Below are positions 6,353 to 12,982 of a stretch of DNA of 12,982 bases, piece after piece. The position numbers and the translations under genes are program-made. Position 1 is the first letter of the stretch. Each line of letters starts with the position of its first letter. Under the pieces are notes generated by a model that saw only the letters and a program-made list of their open reading frames with translations, was not told the DNA's origin and did not search any database. Source of the DNA: Dorea sp. CAG:317. Lineage in GTDB: Bacteria > Bacillota > Clostridia > Lachnospirales > Lachnospiraceae. The stretch covers positions 1-12,982 of the forward strand of contig FR892649.1 of the NCBI GenBank assembly GCA_000433535.1, given 5' to 3'.

Positions 6353-6381
6353 AGTATAAATCATTCTCTTCCATTTTCCAA
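6353..6381 (-). promoter_or_regulatory. Glycosyltransferase promoter
   Basis: Read leftward: TTGGAA (6381-6376), a 17-bp spacer and TATACT (6358-6353). The predicted leader is about 35-40 bases to the ATG at 6309. Confidence 0.65.
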
Positions 6382-6422
6382 CCACTTTCTTTGTAAATAC
6401 TTTGCAAATCCCTGCCGGAACG

Positions 6423-6451
6423 TTGTAAAATTGTCGGTTTTCCGATATAGT
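6423..6451 (+). promoter_or_regulatory. Phosphofructokinase promoter
   Basis: TTGTAA (6423-6428), a 17-bp spacer and TATAGT (6446-6451). Transcription would start near 6458, giving a leader of about 25 bases with GGAGG at 6470-6474. Confidence 0.65.
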
Positions 6452-6482
6452 ATTAAGTATCACAAGATTGGAGGAATCATAC

Positions 6483-7703
6483 ATGAAAAATATCATTGTT
6501 GGACAATCCGGCGGACCTACCGCCGTTATCAACGGAAGTTTATATGGAGTAACATCAGAAGGACTGAAACATCAGGACAAAATTGACCATGTCTACGGCA
6601 TGATCAATGGAATTGAAGGATTCTTAAACGATCAGATTATGGATATGGGCACCCTTTCTGACAACGGAGAGCTTGAATTCGTTAGAACAACGCCGGGAGC
6701 CTATCTTGGCTCATGCCGTTACAAACTGCCGGAAGATCTGTCAGATCCGGTATACCCTCTTTTATTTCAGAAAATGGAGGAAAAAAATATTGGATACTTC
6801 TTCTATATCGGCGGAAATGATTCTATGGATACTGTAAGCAAATTATCCCGCTATGCCGCTGGAATTGACAGCGATATCCGCTTTATCGGCATTCCAAAAA
6901 CCATCGATAACGACCTTGTAGAAACAGATCATACACCAGGATACGGAAGTGCTGCCAAATATGTGGCTTCTACTGTACGGGAAATTGCGCTTGACGCTTC
7001 TGTCTACGACAATAAGAAATCTGTAACTATTGTTGAGATCATGGGACGCCATGCCGGATGGCTCACTGCTGCCAGCGTTCTCGCCCGCAAATTCGAAGGA
7101 GACAATCCGGTGCTGATCTATCTCCCGGAAGTTGCTTTTGATCAGGATGATTTTATTGCCAAAGTGCAAAAAAGTCTTGAGACAACACCAAACCTTGTAG
7201 TATGTATCTCCGAGGGAATCAATGACGGAAAAGGAACCTTTATCTGTGAATACGCAAGCGACGTTGGAGTGGATACTTTCGGTCACAAGATGCTCACCGG
7301 TTCCGGAAAATATCTGGAAAATCTTGTCAAAGAAAAAGTCGGTGTAAAAGTACGTTCTATTGAGCTTAATGTCTGCCAGCGTTGTTCCAGTGCTATGCTG
7401 TCCGACACTGACCTGACAGAAGCTGTTAACGCCGGTGCATATGGTGTACAGGCTGCCCTCAAAGGCGAAACCGGTAAAATGATCACATTTAACAGACATT
7501 ACAACCACCCATATGAATTATCTTACGGAACTGCAGATGTCAACAACATTTGCAACAAAGAAAAACCGGTTCCTGCTCAGTGGATCACCGAAAATGGTTC
7601 TGACATCAGTGATGACTTTATTGCCTATGCAGCACCATTGATTCAGGGAAATGTTACTGTGCCAATGAAGGATGGACTCCCGGCATTTGCCTATCGGAAA
7701 TAA
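6483..7703 (+). CDS. pfp: 6-phosphofructokinase, PPi-dependent type
   Basis: A 406-residue PfkA-superfamily enzyme that phosphorylates fructose 6-phosphate to fructose 1,6-bisphosphate in glycolysis. The N-terminal GQSGGPTAVIN phosphate loop, GIPKTIDND (136-144, K139) and IMGRHAGW (186-193) are clear. The aspartate at D113 and lysine at K139 replace the two glycines that mark ATP-dependent enzymes (E. coli G104 and G124), which points to pyrophosphate as donor and a reversible reaction. Unusually, the first aspartate of GGDDS is asparagine here (GGNDS, N112); I believe related Clostridia share this. The ATG at 6483 is chosen because GGAGG (6470-6474) precedes it by eight bases; the in-frame TTG at 6468 overlaps that site. 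It is monocistronic, with its own promoter and a hairpin downstream. Confidence 0.9.
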   Translation: MKNIIVGQSGGPTAVINGSLYGVTSEGLKHQDKIDHVYGMINGIEGFLNDQIMDMGTLSDNGELEFVRTTPGAYLGSCRYKLPEDLSDPVYPLLFQKMEEKNIGYFFYIGGNDSMDTVSKLSRYAAGIDSDIRFIGIPKTIDNDLVETDHTPGYGSAAKYVASTVREIALDASVYDNKKSVTIVEIMGRHAGWLTAASVLARKFEGDNPVLIYLPEVAFDQDDFIAKVQKSLETTPNLVVCISEGINDGKGTFICEYASDVGVDTFGHKMLTGSGKYLENLVKEKVGVKVRSIELNVCQRCSSAMLSDTDLTEAVNAGAYGVQAALKGETGKMITFNRHYNHPYELSYGTADVNNICNKEKPVPAQWITENGSDISDDFIAYAAPLIQGNVTVPMKDGLPAFAYRK

Positions 7704-7760
7704 GAAAGTGGATGTTCACAATTTGTTCATTTATCTTTCAAAATTCTTTCATTTATAGCA

Positions 7761-7816
7761 CATCATTTCTTCATAGATGTCACGTATACTAAAATCATCA
7801 AAAAGAAGAAATGATG
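7761..7816. repeat. 12-bp perfect inverted repeat in the pfp-cyuA gap
   Basis: CATCATTTCTTC (7761-7772) is repeated in inverse as GAAGAAATGATG (7805-7816), with 32 bases between. It lies in the gap between two convergent genes and is not followed by a T-run, so it is not a standard terminator. It could be a structured 3' UTR element or part of a small RNA; no promoter or ORF here convinces me. Confidence 0.6.
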
Positions 7817-7858
7817 ACGCATAGTAAATACTATTTTGAATAAACTTTTTCATAATAT

Positions 7859-7920
7859 ATGCCGGGAACCGCACTAGGCGGTTACCCGGCATCCTCCCTT
7901 TTATAGGGCTTTTATTTTTT
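7859..7920. terminator. Strong hairpin between convergent genes, probable terminator
   Basis: A 14-bp GC-rich stem pairs 7859-7872 (ATGCCGGGAACCGC) with 7878-7892, with one bulged A at 7884 and a 5-base loop. On the plus strand it is followed by a small CCCT/AGGG hairpin (7896-7908) and a T-rich run to 7920, which suits termination of pfp. On the minus strand it begins about 20 bases after the cyuA stop, but no clean T-run follows. I call it a terminator for pfp and possibly for both genes. Confidence 0.7.
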
Positions 7921-9204
7921 TAATTTATCTTCAAAAATCTTTACGATAGTCCCTTCTGTCTCTACCATTCCAGGCGAAGCGATCAGTCCCATATTTCTCA
8001 TTGTCTCTTCGGCTGTATTTCCATTGATTCCATGAACATCCTGAATATAAATTCCATGCATGGCAAAGTCAACAGACTGATATGCTGCATCTACCGCTGC
8101 AATTCCTTTCATGGTACATCCTTGATTTCCGCCATCACAGATCATTCCGGTAATACTGCTTGCCATATTATTGATCGTATGCTTCATCATTTCTGTTGTT
8201 CCGCCTCTCAAATACACAAGTGCACACGCCATCCCTGTCCCCGCTGCAATCGCGCATCCGCAGAACGCTGATAATTTCCCGGAATACTCCTTAATATACA
8301 TACACACAAGATAACTAAGCGCCGTAGCTCGCAGGAGCTTCTCCTCACAATAACCATTTACCTTGTAAGCCGCATATAACGGCATTGTTGCAATAATTCC
8401 ATGGGCGCCGGAACCGGTAATACTCATGGCCGGTTTATCAAGACCAATCACTCTCGCCTCAATTGCCGCATTACACAATAACGAAGCTGTTGCCTGCTCA
8501 TTTGAAGAAATAACATCGCCCCCGTTTTTTTCCAACAAATATCTGGCAAATGTGGTTTTTGGATTTTTCAGACCTTCTTCAAACAATTCTAAATTTGTTT
8601 TATATGCTTCTCGTATAAACAAAAGGTCTTCTATCTCTTCTGTCTCAACATATTCCACCAATTGTTCCAACGTATATTTATGTATAGCATGCGTTTTATT
8701 TTTTTCTTGTTTTTCTTCTGTTTTCTCCTCTTTAACCTCTTTATCAAAAAGAAGCTCTCCATTTACCACAATCTTGACAATATTAGTATGCGAATCTCGA
8801 ATCGTTACTGTCGCTTCCCCGTTCGTTGTTTTTACAAATGCTTCAATGAAGATCCGACTGGTAATTCCGCTTAATTCTACCCGGACTTTTCCCTCTTCTA
8901 TCAATCTCTTCGCCGTATCGTTATCTTCCGGGCATACATCTGCCAAGGCCTCCAGACCTTTCTTATCATTTCCTGCTACAACGCCTAACGCTGCCGCAAA
9001 GACATTCCCTACTTCCCTACTATTTGGTATTCCGCAGGTAAATGCATTTTTGTACATTCCGCTATTCAGCGCTACACGAACCTGCTCCACTTCACCTTCC
9101 ACGTAGCTTTTCGCCTTTGCTGTCGCATATGCAATCGCTCCTGGCTCTGTTACCCCCAACGCCGGCTTCATATCATCTGCAATTAGCTTCGTAAGCTCTT
9201 TCAT
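7912..9204 (-). CDS. cyuA: CyuA/serine dehydratase-alpha family protein (L-cysteine desulfidase-like)
   Basis: A 430-residue member of the UPF0597/SDH-alpha family. Characterised relatives (E. coli CyuA, an archaeal L-cysteine desulfidase) use a 4Fe-4S cluster to break cysteine into pyruvate, ammonia and sulfide. Seen here: NSGMYKNAFTCGIP (47-60), TGSGAHGI (263-270), FCGCAIAAGTG (C315, C317) and MICDGGNQGCTMK (C356, C363), which supply the C-terminal cluster cysteines. The N-terminal motif is GVTEP (17-21), with valine where E. coli has the cysteine of GCTEP, so activity or substrate may differ. A Lys/Glu-rich linker lies at about 155-172. The ATG overlaps the yaaA stop as ATGA, with GGAGG inside the yaaA end, so the two are translated together. 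Confidence 0.82.
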   Translation of the reverse strand: MKELTKLIADDMKPALGVTEPGAIAYATAKAKSYVEGEVEQVRVALNSGMYKNAFTCGIPNSREVGNVFAAALGVVAGNDKKGLEALADVCPEDNDTAKRLIEEGKVRVELSGITSRIFIEAFVKTTNGEATVTIRDSHTNIVKIVVNGELLFDKEVKEEKTEEKQEKNKTHAIHKYTLEQLVEYVETEEIEDLLFIREAYKTNLELFEEGLKNPKTTFARYLLEKNGGDVISSNEQATASLLCNAAIEARVIGLDKPAMSITGSGAHGIIATMPLYAAYKVNGYCEEKLLRATALSYLVCMYIKEYSGKLSAFCGCAIAAGTGMACALVYLRGGTTEMMKHTINNMASSITGMICDGGNQGCTMKGIAAVDAAYQSVDFAMHGIYIQDVHGINGNTAEETMRNMGLIASPGMVETEGTIVKIFEDKLKK

Positions 9205-9962
9205 TTTTTACCTCCTCCCTGATCTTTCAGAAATACATACCGGTCTTCTGTAGACTCTTTTTCTGAATACCGAAATCCCAATCGGCAAAATCTCTTCATT
9301 TCTTCCGGTTTTTCTGCTTTATGTTCCGCCAGAAAACGAACCATTTCGCCTCGCGCCATCTTAGCATAAGTCCCCTTTTCAATCACTTTATCCCCTTTGT
9401 ACTCTCCGAACACACACGTAATATAATTGATATCCGGCGTCAAATATTTCTCGATACATTTACTATATTCCTTAGATGCCAGATTTACAATCACTTCTGT
9501 ATCTTCAGACACCTCTCTGTATATTTTATCTCCCCAATATTCATACAGATTCTTCACATTCGGAAGGCTTACTTTGGTCTGCATTTCCAATCGATAGGGA
9601 GTCACTCCGTCAAGTGGACGAACAACACCATAAAACCCTGACAAAATACACACGTGCTCCTGTACATATCCCCACTGACCGTCTTCCAGCACCGCCGGAG
9701 CCATATATTGATATTGAATCCCTTCGTATGACAGCAGTGCAGGAGTAAGCTTCATCCGAAGATTCATCTTCTGCAATCTCTCATAATTAATCTGGGCAAT
9801 CTGGTCGTTGCACTTCCACAAACTTTTCAATTCCTCATAAGATAGTTCTGACAGATGCTTCTGCAAATATTCTGCTTCATGCAAATACACCGGAAGCGCA
9901 CGCACTTCCAGTGTATCTGTATTTACCTTCATTTTTTTAGCTGGTGAAATAATAATCTTCAT
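9201..9962 (-). CDS. yaaA: YaaA-family peroxide stress protein
   Basis: A 253-residue protein, close to the 258 of E. coli YaaA (DUF328). It opens with MKIIISPAKKM, the family signature, and carries FYGVVRPLDGVTPYRLEM, LYEYWGDKIYREV, NLASKEY and CVFGEYKGDKV in the expected order. In E. coli YaaA is induced by OxyR and lowers free iron during hydrogen peroxide stress; the fold binds DNA in vitro. The ATG at 9962 is preferred to the GTG at 9968 because GAGAA lies directly against the GTG but six bases from the ATG. It has its own promoter just after the amidohydrolase stop, and its stop overlaps the start of cyuA. Linking an iron/peroxide protein to an Fe-S sulfide-producing enzyme is suggestive. 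Confidence 0.9.
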   Translation of the reverse strand: MKIIISPAKKMKVNTDTLEVRALPVYLHEAEYLQKHLSELSYEELKSLWKCNDQIAQINYERLQKMNLRMKLTPALLSYEGIQYQYMAPAVLEDGQWGYVQEHVCILSGFYGVVRPLDGVTPYRLEMQTKVSLPNVKNLYEYWGDKIYREVSEDTEVIVNLASKEYSKCIEKYLTPDINYITCVFGEYKGDKVIEKGTYAKMARGEMVRFLAEHKAEKPEEMKRFCRLGFRYSEKESTEDRYVFLKDQGGGKK

Positions 9963-9994
9963 TGGCACTTCTCATTTCTATTTTTTATGTTTCT

Positions 9995-10023
9995 ATTATA
10001 TAAAATGCCCTTGGAGATAGCAA
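9995..10023 (-). promoter_or_regulatory. yaaA-cyuA promoter
   Basis: Read leftward: TTGCTA (10023-10018), a 17-bp spacer and a perfect TATAAT (10000-9995). It sits immediately after the amidohydrolase stop codon (10028-10030), so yaaA-cyuA can be expressed independently of the upstream operon. No PerR-box-like palindrome is evident. Confidence 0.72.
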
Positions 10024-10027
10024 GCAC

Positions 10028-11305
10028 CTACTCTTCTTCCATATCCTCACATTTTTCTGTCTCGTAAATAATTCCTTCCTTCATAACAAATGCACAATCT
10101 AACAGAGCATACGGATCTGTCATAAGATCTCTCTTCCATGCTGAAATATCCGCTAATTTACCCGGTTCTAAAGTACCGATTTTATCATCAAGCTGTAAAA
10201 TCTCAGAATTTACTTTTGTTGCTGCATGTAAAGTCCGGAACGTTCCCATTCCACTTTCCATCCACGCTTTAAATTCATATCCACTTTCAAAGTTCTGATG
10301 TGTAGCAACAAAATCTGTTCCATAACCCAGTTTACATTTACAATTTTTAATCACTTCACGCCCCGCCTGAAGCGCATCTTTATAATATTCAAGTTTTTCT
10401 CTATACTCTTTTTGTTTTGTCTGAATCTTCACCGGATCATAATGAACTGCTTCTTCATATGGACAGAATGTTGGCACAATATATACATTGTTATCAATAA
10501 TCATTTGTGCAGTTTCTTCATCCAACAGCGAACAATGTTCCATTCCATCAATACCGTATTTTACGAGCTTTTGCATATGGTCTGGACTATATACATGTGC
10601 TGTTACTGTCTTTCCCCATTCATGTGCAGTATCCATGATTGCTTTCATTTCATCATCATTTAACTGTTGCTGTGAAGGATTATCATATGGTGTAAAAAAA
10701 CCTCCCGTCGCCATGATTTTTATAAAATCTGCCCCATATTTAATTTCTTCACGGACAGCATTTACAAAGAAATCTTTTCCTGATCCAAGAGACAATCTAA
10801 TATTTTGTGTGATATTAGATAGTTCTGGATTTCTGGCAAATCCTTGCGATAAATCTCCATGACTTCCAGCAGTACATAAAAATCTCGGCGCAGCCACAAT
10901 TCTACATCCTGTAATATACCCCTTTTCTATTGCTCTTTTTACATCCAATACCCCAAAACCATTGGAATTGATTCCTCCGGTATGTCGTACAGTTGTAAAA
11001 CCTCTGGAAAGAGCTTTTTTAGCAGTCCTAACAATTGCCAATGTTTTAGCTTCTTCCGACGTTGTATAAACTTCCTCACGGATTGTATGCCAGTCAAAAT
11101 AATCCATGTGCATATGTGCATCAATCATTCCCGGTGTAACAGTTGCATCAGAAAGATCAATAACTTCTGCATATTCTGGTTGAGGAATATCTCGCCCTAC
11201 CGCTTCTATTTTATCATTTTTTACAAGAATCTTATATCCTTCTTTAAATTCTGCATCAATTCCATTATATAACTTACCACAAATAATGTATTTAAATTTA
11301 TCCAT
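10028..11305 (-). CDS. Metal-dependent amidohydrolase
   Basis: A 425-residue amidohydrolase-superfamily enzyme, of the imidazolonepropionase/Xaa-Pro-dipeptidase-like group. Metal ligands can be seen: HMH after VTPGMIDA (H64, H66), a lysine likely carboxylated in DFIKIMATGG (K196), H237 (TAHVYS), H257 (GMEHCS) and D331 (YGTDF). The C-terminal LEPGKLADISAW returns to the small beta domain, as usual. Substrates of this group include cyclic amides, imides and C-terminal dipeptides; which one applies here cannot be read. The start is well supported by AAGGAGAAG. It is the last gene of an operon with two polytopic membrane proteins, which suggests hydrolysis in the cytosol of a compound these import. 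Confidence 0.86.
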   Translation of the reverse strand: MDKFKYIICGKLYNGIDAEFKEGYKILVKNDKIEAVGRDIPQPEYAEVIDLSDATVTPGMIDAHMHMDYFDWHTIREEVYTTSEEAKTLAIVRTAKKALSRGFTTVRHTGGINSNGFGVLDVKRAIEKGYITGCRIVAAPRFLCTAGSHGDLSQGFARNPELSNITQNIRLSLGSGKDFFVNAVREEIKYGADFIKIMATGGFFTPYDNPSQQQLNDDEMKAIMDTAHEWGKTVTAHVYSPDHMQKLVKYGIDGMEHCSLLDEETAQMIIDNNVYIVPTFCPYEEAVHYDPVKIQTKQKEYREKLEYYKDALQAGREVIKNCKCKLGYGTDFVATHQNFESGYEFKAWMESGMGTFRTLHAATKVNSEILQLDDKIGTLEPGKLADISAWKRDLMTDPYALLDCAFVMKEGIIYETEKCEDMEEE

Positions 11306-11328
11306 AAGCTTCTCCTTTCCATTTGTTA

Positions 11329-12000
11329 CTATGCAGATTCTTTTTTCTTTGTATTCTTATAATCAATTAAATAAACGACTACAGATACTATAATTGCAAT
11401 TAGCATATAATATGCTCCATCCACGGATGTAAAATAGCAAAAATATAAACATACTGCCAGTGGAATTAAGTAATACAAAAATTGCTTTTTACCTTTTAAG
11501 ATTGTTTGCGCAACAAGTCCTCCAAACAATGCCGGAACCACATAATCAAAGGCTGGTTTTAAAGCCGGTGATTCTAAGACCGGCGCAAGTGGCGCAGCAA
11601 TCACAACACCCAGAGCAACGATCACAACCGTAGTAATAATAGACGCACCACATGCAATAATCGCCATCGTGTGACATTCATCTGTATTAGGTTTTATTCC
11701 TAACGAATTGATGGTTCCCACCGTTGCCGGCATTCTAAGATTCGTAACATTTCCCGTAATATAGGACATATAAAGCGCTCCCGGTCCCATAACTGACATA
11801 TATCCAATGGTTTCTCCCGGCCAATACGGAGCCATAAATAATATTACTGCTACAAATCCCGGCCATAACTGTTTAAAATCCGGCCACACATCATAAATTA
11901 TACTTGCTACAATTGGAAACGCCGTCATAGCAACAAATAAAAAAAGACTCGAGAGGATTCCGAATTTATGTATCCAACTGTGATATCCCTTTGACTTCAT
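11329..12000 (-). CDS. Uncharacterised polytopic membrane protein, partner of DUF5058
   Basis: A 223-residue integral membrane protein with about six hydrophobic segments (roughly 13-36, 47-60, 66-83, 111-136, 151-168, 174-210, the last probably two). The conspicuous conserved-looking region is GPGALYMSYITGNVTNLRMPA (73-92), which has the glycine, asparagine and polar content of a substrate path. I do not recognise a named family. The ATG at 12000 is chosen because GAGAGGG lies 8-9 bases before it; the in-frame GTG at 12009 overlaps that site. It is 18 bp after the DUF5058 gene and 23 bp before the amidohydrolase gene. Two half-size membrane proteins encoded together suggest a two-component transporter, which is inference. 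Confidence 0.75.
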   Translation of the reverse strand: MKSKGYHSWIHKFGILSSLFLFVAMTAFPIVASIIYDVWPDFKQLWPGFVAVILFMAPYWPGETIGYMSVMGPGALYMSYITGNVTNLRMPATVGTINSLGIKPNTDECHTMAIIACGASIITTVVIVALGVVIAAPLAPVLESPALKPAFDYVVPALFGGLVAQTILKGKKQFLYYLIPLAVCLYFCYFTSVDGAYYMLIAIIVSVVVYLIDYKNTKKKESA

Positions 12001-12018
12001 AAGCAACACCCTCTCTTT

Positions 12019-12723
12019 CTAAAAAATAAAACATGCAGCAACCATCGCAACTACCATGCTGATCGTCATTACATAGTCAGACAGTTTCTTGAACTTTGGC
12101 TTCTTATTATACAAGTATACCAATAATGCACCTACCGCAAAACTAATACAAAAAACAACTCCCTTGGTAGACATGGCACTAAAACCATAAGATACCGATA
12201 CATATGCCATAATTCCTGCCATACACCCACTTCCGATAGAAAGCACTAATTTCATATCTATTTTTTCAGCTTTTTCATAAATCATCGAAATCGGTTTTAT
12301 TGCTAAAGAAGACCAAAGCACACACGCACTTCCACCGATTGTCATTACCCATGCAGCTGCTATCCAACCGTCTACACTGTATCCACCTACTTGGAATGTT
12401 TCGCCCACACATTCCAAGGCAGTAGTCGCTGCATAAGTTTCATAATATGCTGAACCTATAATCGAAAGACGTAACCACGGCAGCGGAATCCCAAGTAATG
12501 GCATCAAGGATAACAATACCAGTAAAACAGGTAACGTTGGCATGATACTAATAGAAATTCCGGTTGTAAGACCTTTCTTAATCTGAGCTGGAGATAATCC
12601 TAATTCCACGGCATGCTTCCACGCACGTTTCATAAAAATAAGGCATTGAAGAATCACAGCCAAAAGTAATACACCTACCCAGAGAAACATCCAAACAGCA
12701 TTACATATCTCTGTATATTTCAT
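12019..12723 (-). CDS. DUF5058-family membrane protein, putative transporter subunit
   Basis: A 234-residue membrane protein with about six hydrophobic segments (10-30, 55-78, 121-142, 158-178, 185-205, 215-234). The segment PWLRLSIIGSAYYE (82-95), following a proline-bearing helix (SISIMPTLPV), matches my memory of DUF5058 proteins, where W-x-R-L-S-x-IGS with a glutamate is shared. No DUF5058 protein has a proven function that I know of. The ATG at 12723 follows AAGGAGG (12731-12737) by seven bases; that site lies inside the longer frame starting with TTG at 12756, so the longer start is rejected. It is the first gene of the operon with the second membrane protein and the amidohydrolase, and probably transports the enzyme's substrate. 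Confidence 0.75.
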   Translation of the reverse strand: MKYTEICNAVWMFLWVGVLLLAVILQCLIFMKRAWKHAVELGLSPAQIKKGLTTGISISIMPTLPVLLVLLSLMPLLGIPLPWLRLSIIGSAYYETYAATTALECVGETFQVGGYSVDGWIAAAWVMTIGGSACVLWSSLAIKPISMIYEKAEKIDMKLVLSIGSGCMAGIMAYVSVSYGFSAMSTKGVVFCISFAVGALLVYLYNKKPKFKKLSDYVMTISMVVAMVAACFIF

Positions 12724-12785
12724 AAGCTTCCCTCCTTGTGCATGAAATAAATCCAATTAGAAACCGCGGTCTGTTTATGGATATA

Positions 12786-12814
12786 ATAATAGCAGTCTCT
12801 TTATTATTTGTCTA
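12786..12814 (-). promoter_or_regulatory. Promoter of the DUF5058-amidohydrolase operon
   Basis: Read leftward: TAGACA (12814-12809), a 17-bp spacer and TATTAT (12791-12786). Each box has one mismatch to consensus. The leader is about 55 bases and includes a short ACCGCGGT palindrome near 12763-12770. Confidence 0.55.
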
Positions 12815-12982
12815 CTTATTTTTTATAAATTTTATATTTTTTTATTTATTATCTGTTTATTCTTTTTCATTTTTCTATTTTCCCTTCTATTATTTTCCGT
12901 TATGCTTCCATTAAACTTCTTTATCTTTAACAAACCCCAGTCTTTTTTATATCGAGTAGGAGGGAAATTTAATTAAAATTTC
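12815..12982. other. Very AT-rich upstream region at the right edge
   Basis: No ORF or RNA gene can be supported here. The plus strand is strikingly T-rich. Near the edge AGGAGGG (12958-12964) looks like a Shine-Dalgarno for a rightward gene, but no start codon follows before the window ends. The last 19 bases hold a GAAATTT/AAATTTC inverted repeat (12964-12982). Confidence 0.5.

Noticed and set aside
6843..7508. Leftward 221-codon open frame opposite pfp
   Set aside because: It has no motif and no ribosome binding site, and the pfp frame is unmistakable.
7711..7791. Short reading frame of 26 codons after pfp starting with ATG
   Set aside because: It has no Shine-Dalgarno, and its composition is that of the AT-rich gap.
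7859..7892. Riboswitch in the strong hairpin
   Set aside because: It is a single stem between two 3' ends, so a terminator explains it.
8426..9106. Rightward 226-codon open frame opposite cyuA
   Set aside because: It is Ser/Thr/Phe-rich with no domain, and it mirrors the strongly supported CyuA frame.
10298..10862. Two rightward open frames of about 120 codons opposite the amidohydrolase
   Set aside because: They are rich in Cys, Ile and Phe, as antisense of this gene would be; no start signal.

Overview
This window is an ordinary-looking chromosomal stretch from a low-GC anaerobic Firmicute, most likely a gut Lachnospiraceae (Blautia/Dorea/Ruminococcus-like). That placement is my inference. 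It rests on the strong GGAGG ribosome binding sites, the AT-rich intergenic DNA, a PPi-type phosphofructokinase, the clostridial form of the CyuA/serine dehydratase-alpha family, a DUF5058 membrane protein and many small zinc-ribbon proteins. I see no rRNA, tRNA, CRISPR array, insertion sequence or phage gene.

Left part (1-4561): a signalling-type neighbourhood. A leftward operon encodes a GRAM-like protein with a C-terminal zinc ribbon, a PrsW-type intramembrane protease with an N-terminal zinc ribbon, and a zinc-ribbon single-pass membrane protein that runs off the left edge. The last two genes overlap by up to 11 bases. A small XRE regulator diverges from this operon. A bidirectional terminator separates it from a small cytosolic Hanks-type Ser/Thr kinase (DFD in place of DFG). 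The kinase diverges from an HTH protein, and that protein abuts, stop to stop, another zinc-ribbon single-pass membrane protein. In all there are four zinc-ribbon proteins, three of them membrane proteins, around one kinase and one intramembrane protease. How these work together is unknown; a membrane-stress or envelope signalling role is a guess.

Middle (4562-7911): a Phd/YefM-RelE/ParE toxin-antitoxin pair has a clear promoter covered by a palindrome and repeated half-sites, and it lies 18 bp upstream of, and in line with, the zinc-ribbon membrane gene. A family 2 glycosyltransferase then diverges from a PPi-type 6-phosphofructokinase. Each of these two genes has a well-formed sigma-A-like promoter. 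A 208-bp gap after the phosphofructokinase gene holds a 12-bp inverted repeat and a strong hairpin, probably a terminator.

Right part (7912-12982), all leftward: a three-gene operon encodes a DUF5058 membrane protein, a second polytopic membrane protein and a metal-dependent amidohydrolase, suggesting uptake and hydrolysis of an unknown amide or cyclic compound. It is followed by yaaA-cyuA, with its own promoter and an ATGA stop/start overlap. That pair joins a peroxide-stress protein to an Fe-S cysteine desulfidase homologue in which the usual GCTEP cysteine is valine. The right edge is a very AT-rich promoter region.

Several start codons given here are shorter than the longest open frame, because a strong Shine-Dalgarno sequence overlaps the upstream candidate start.
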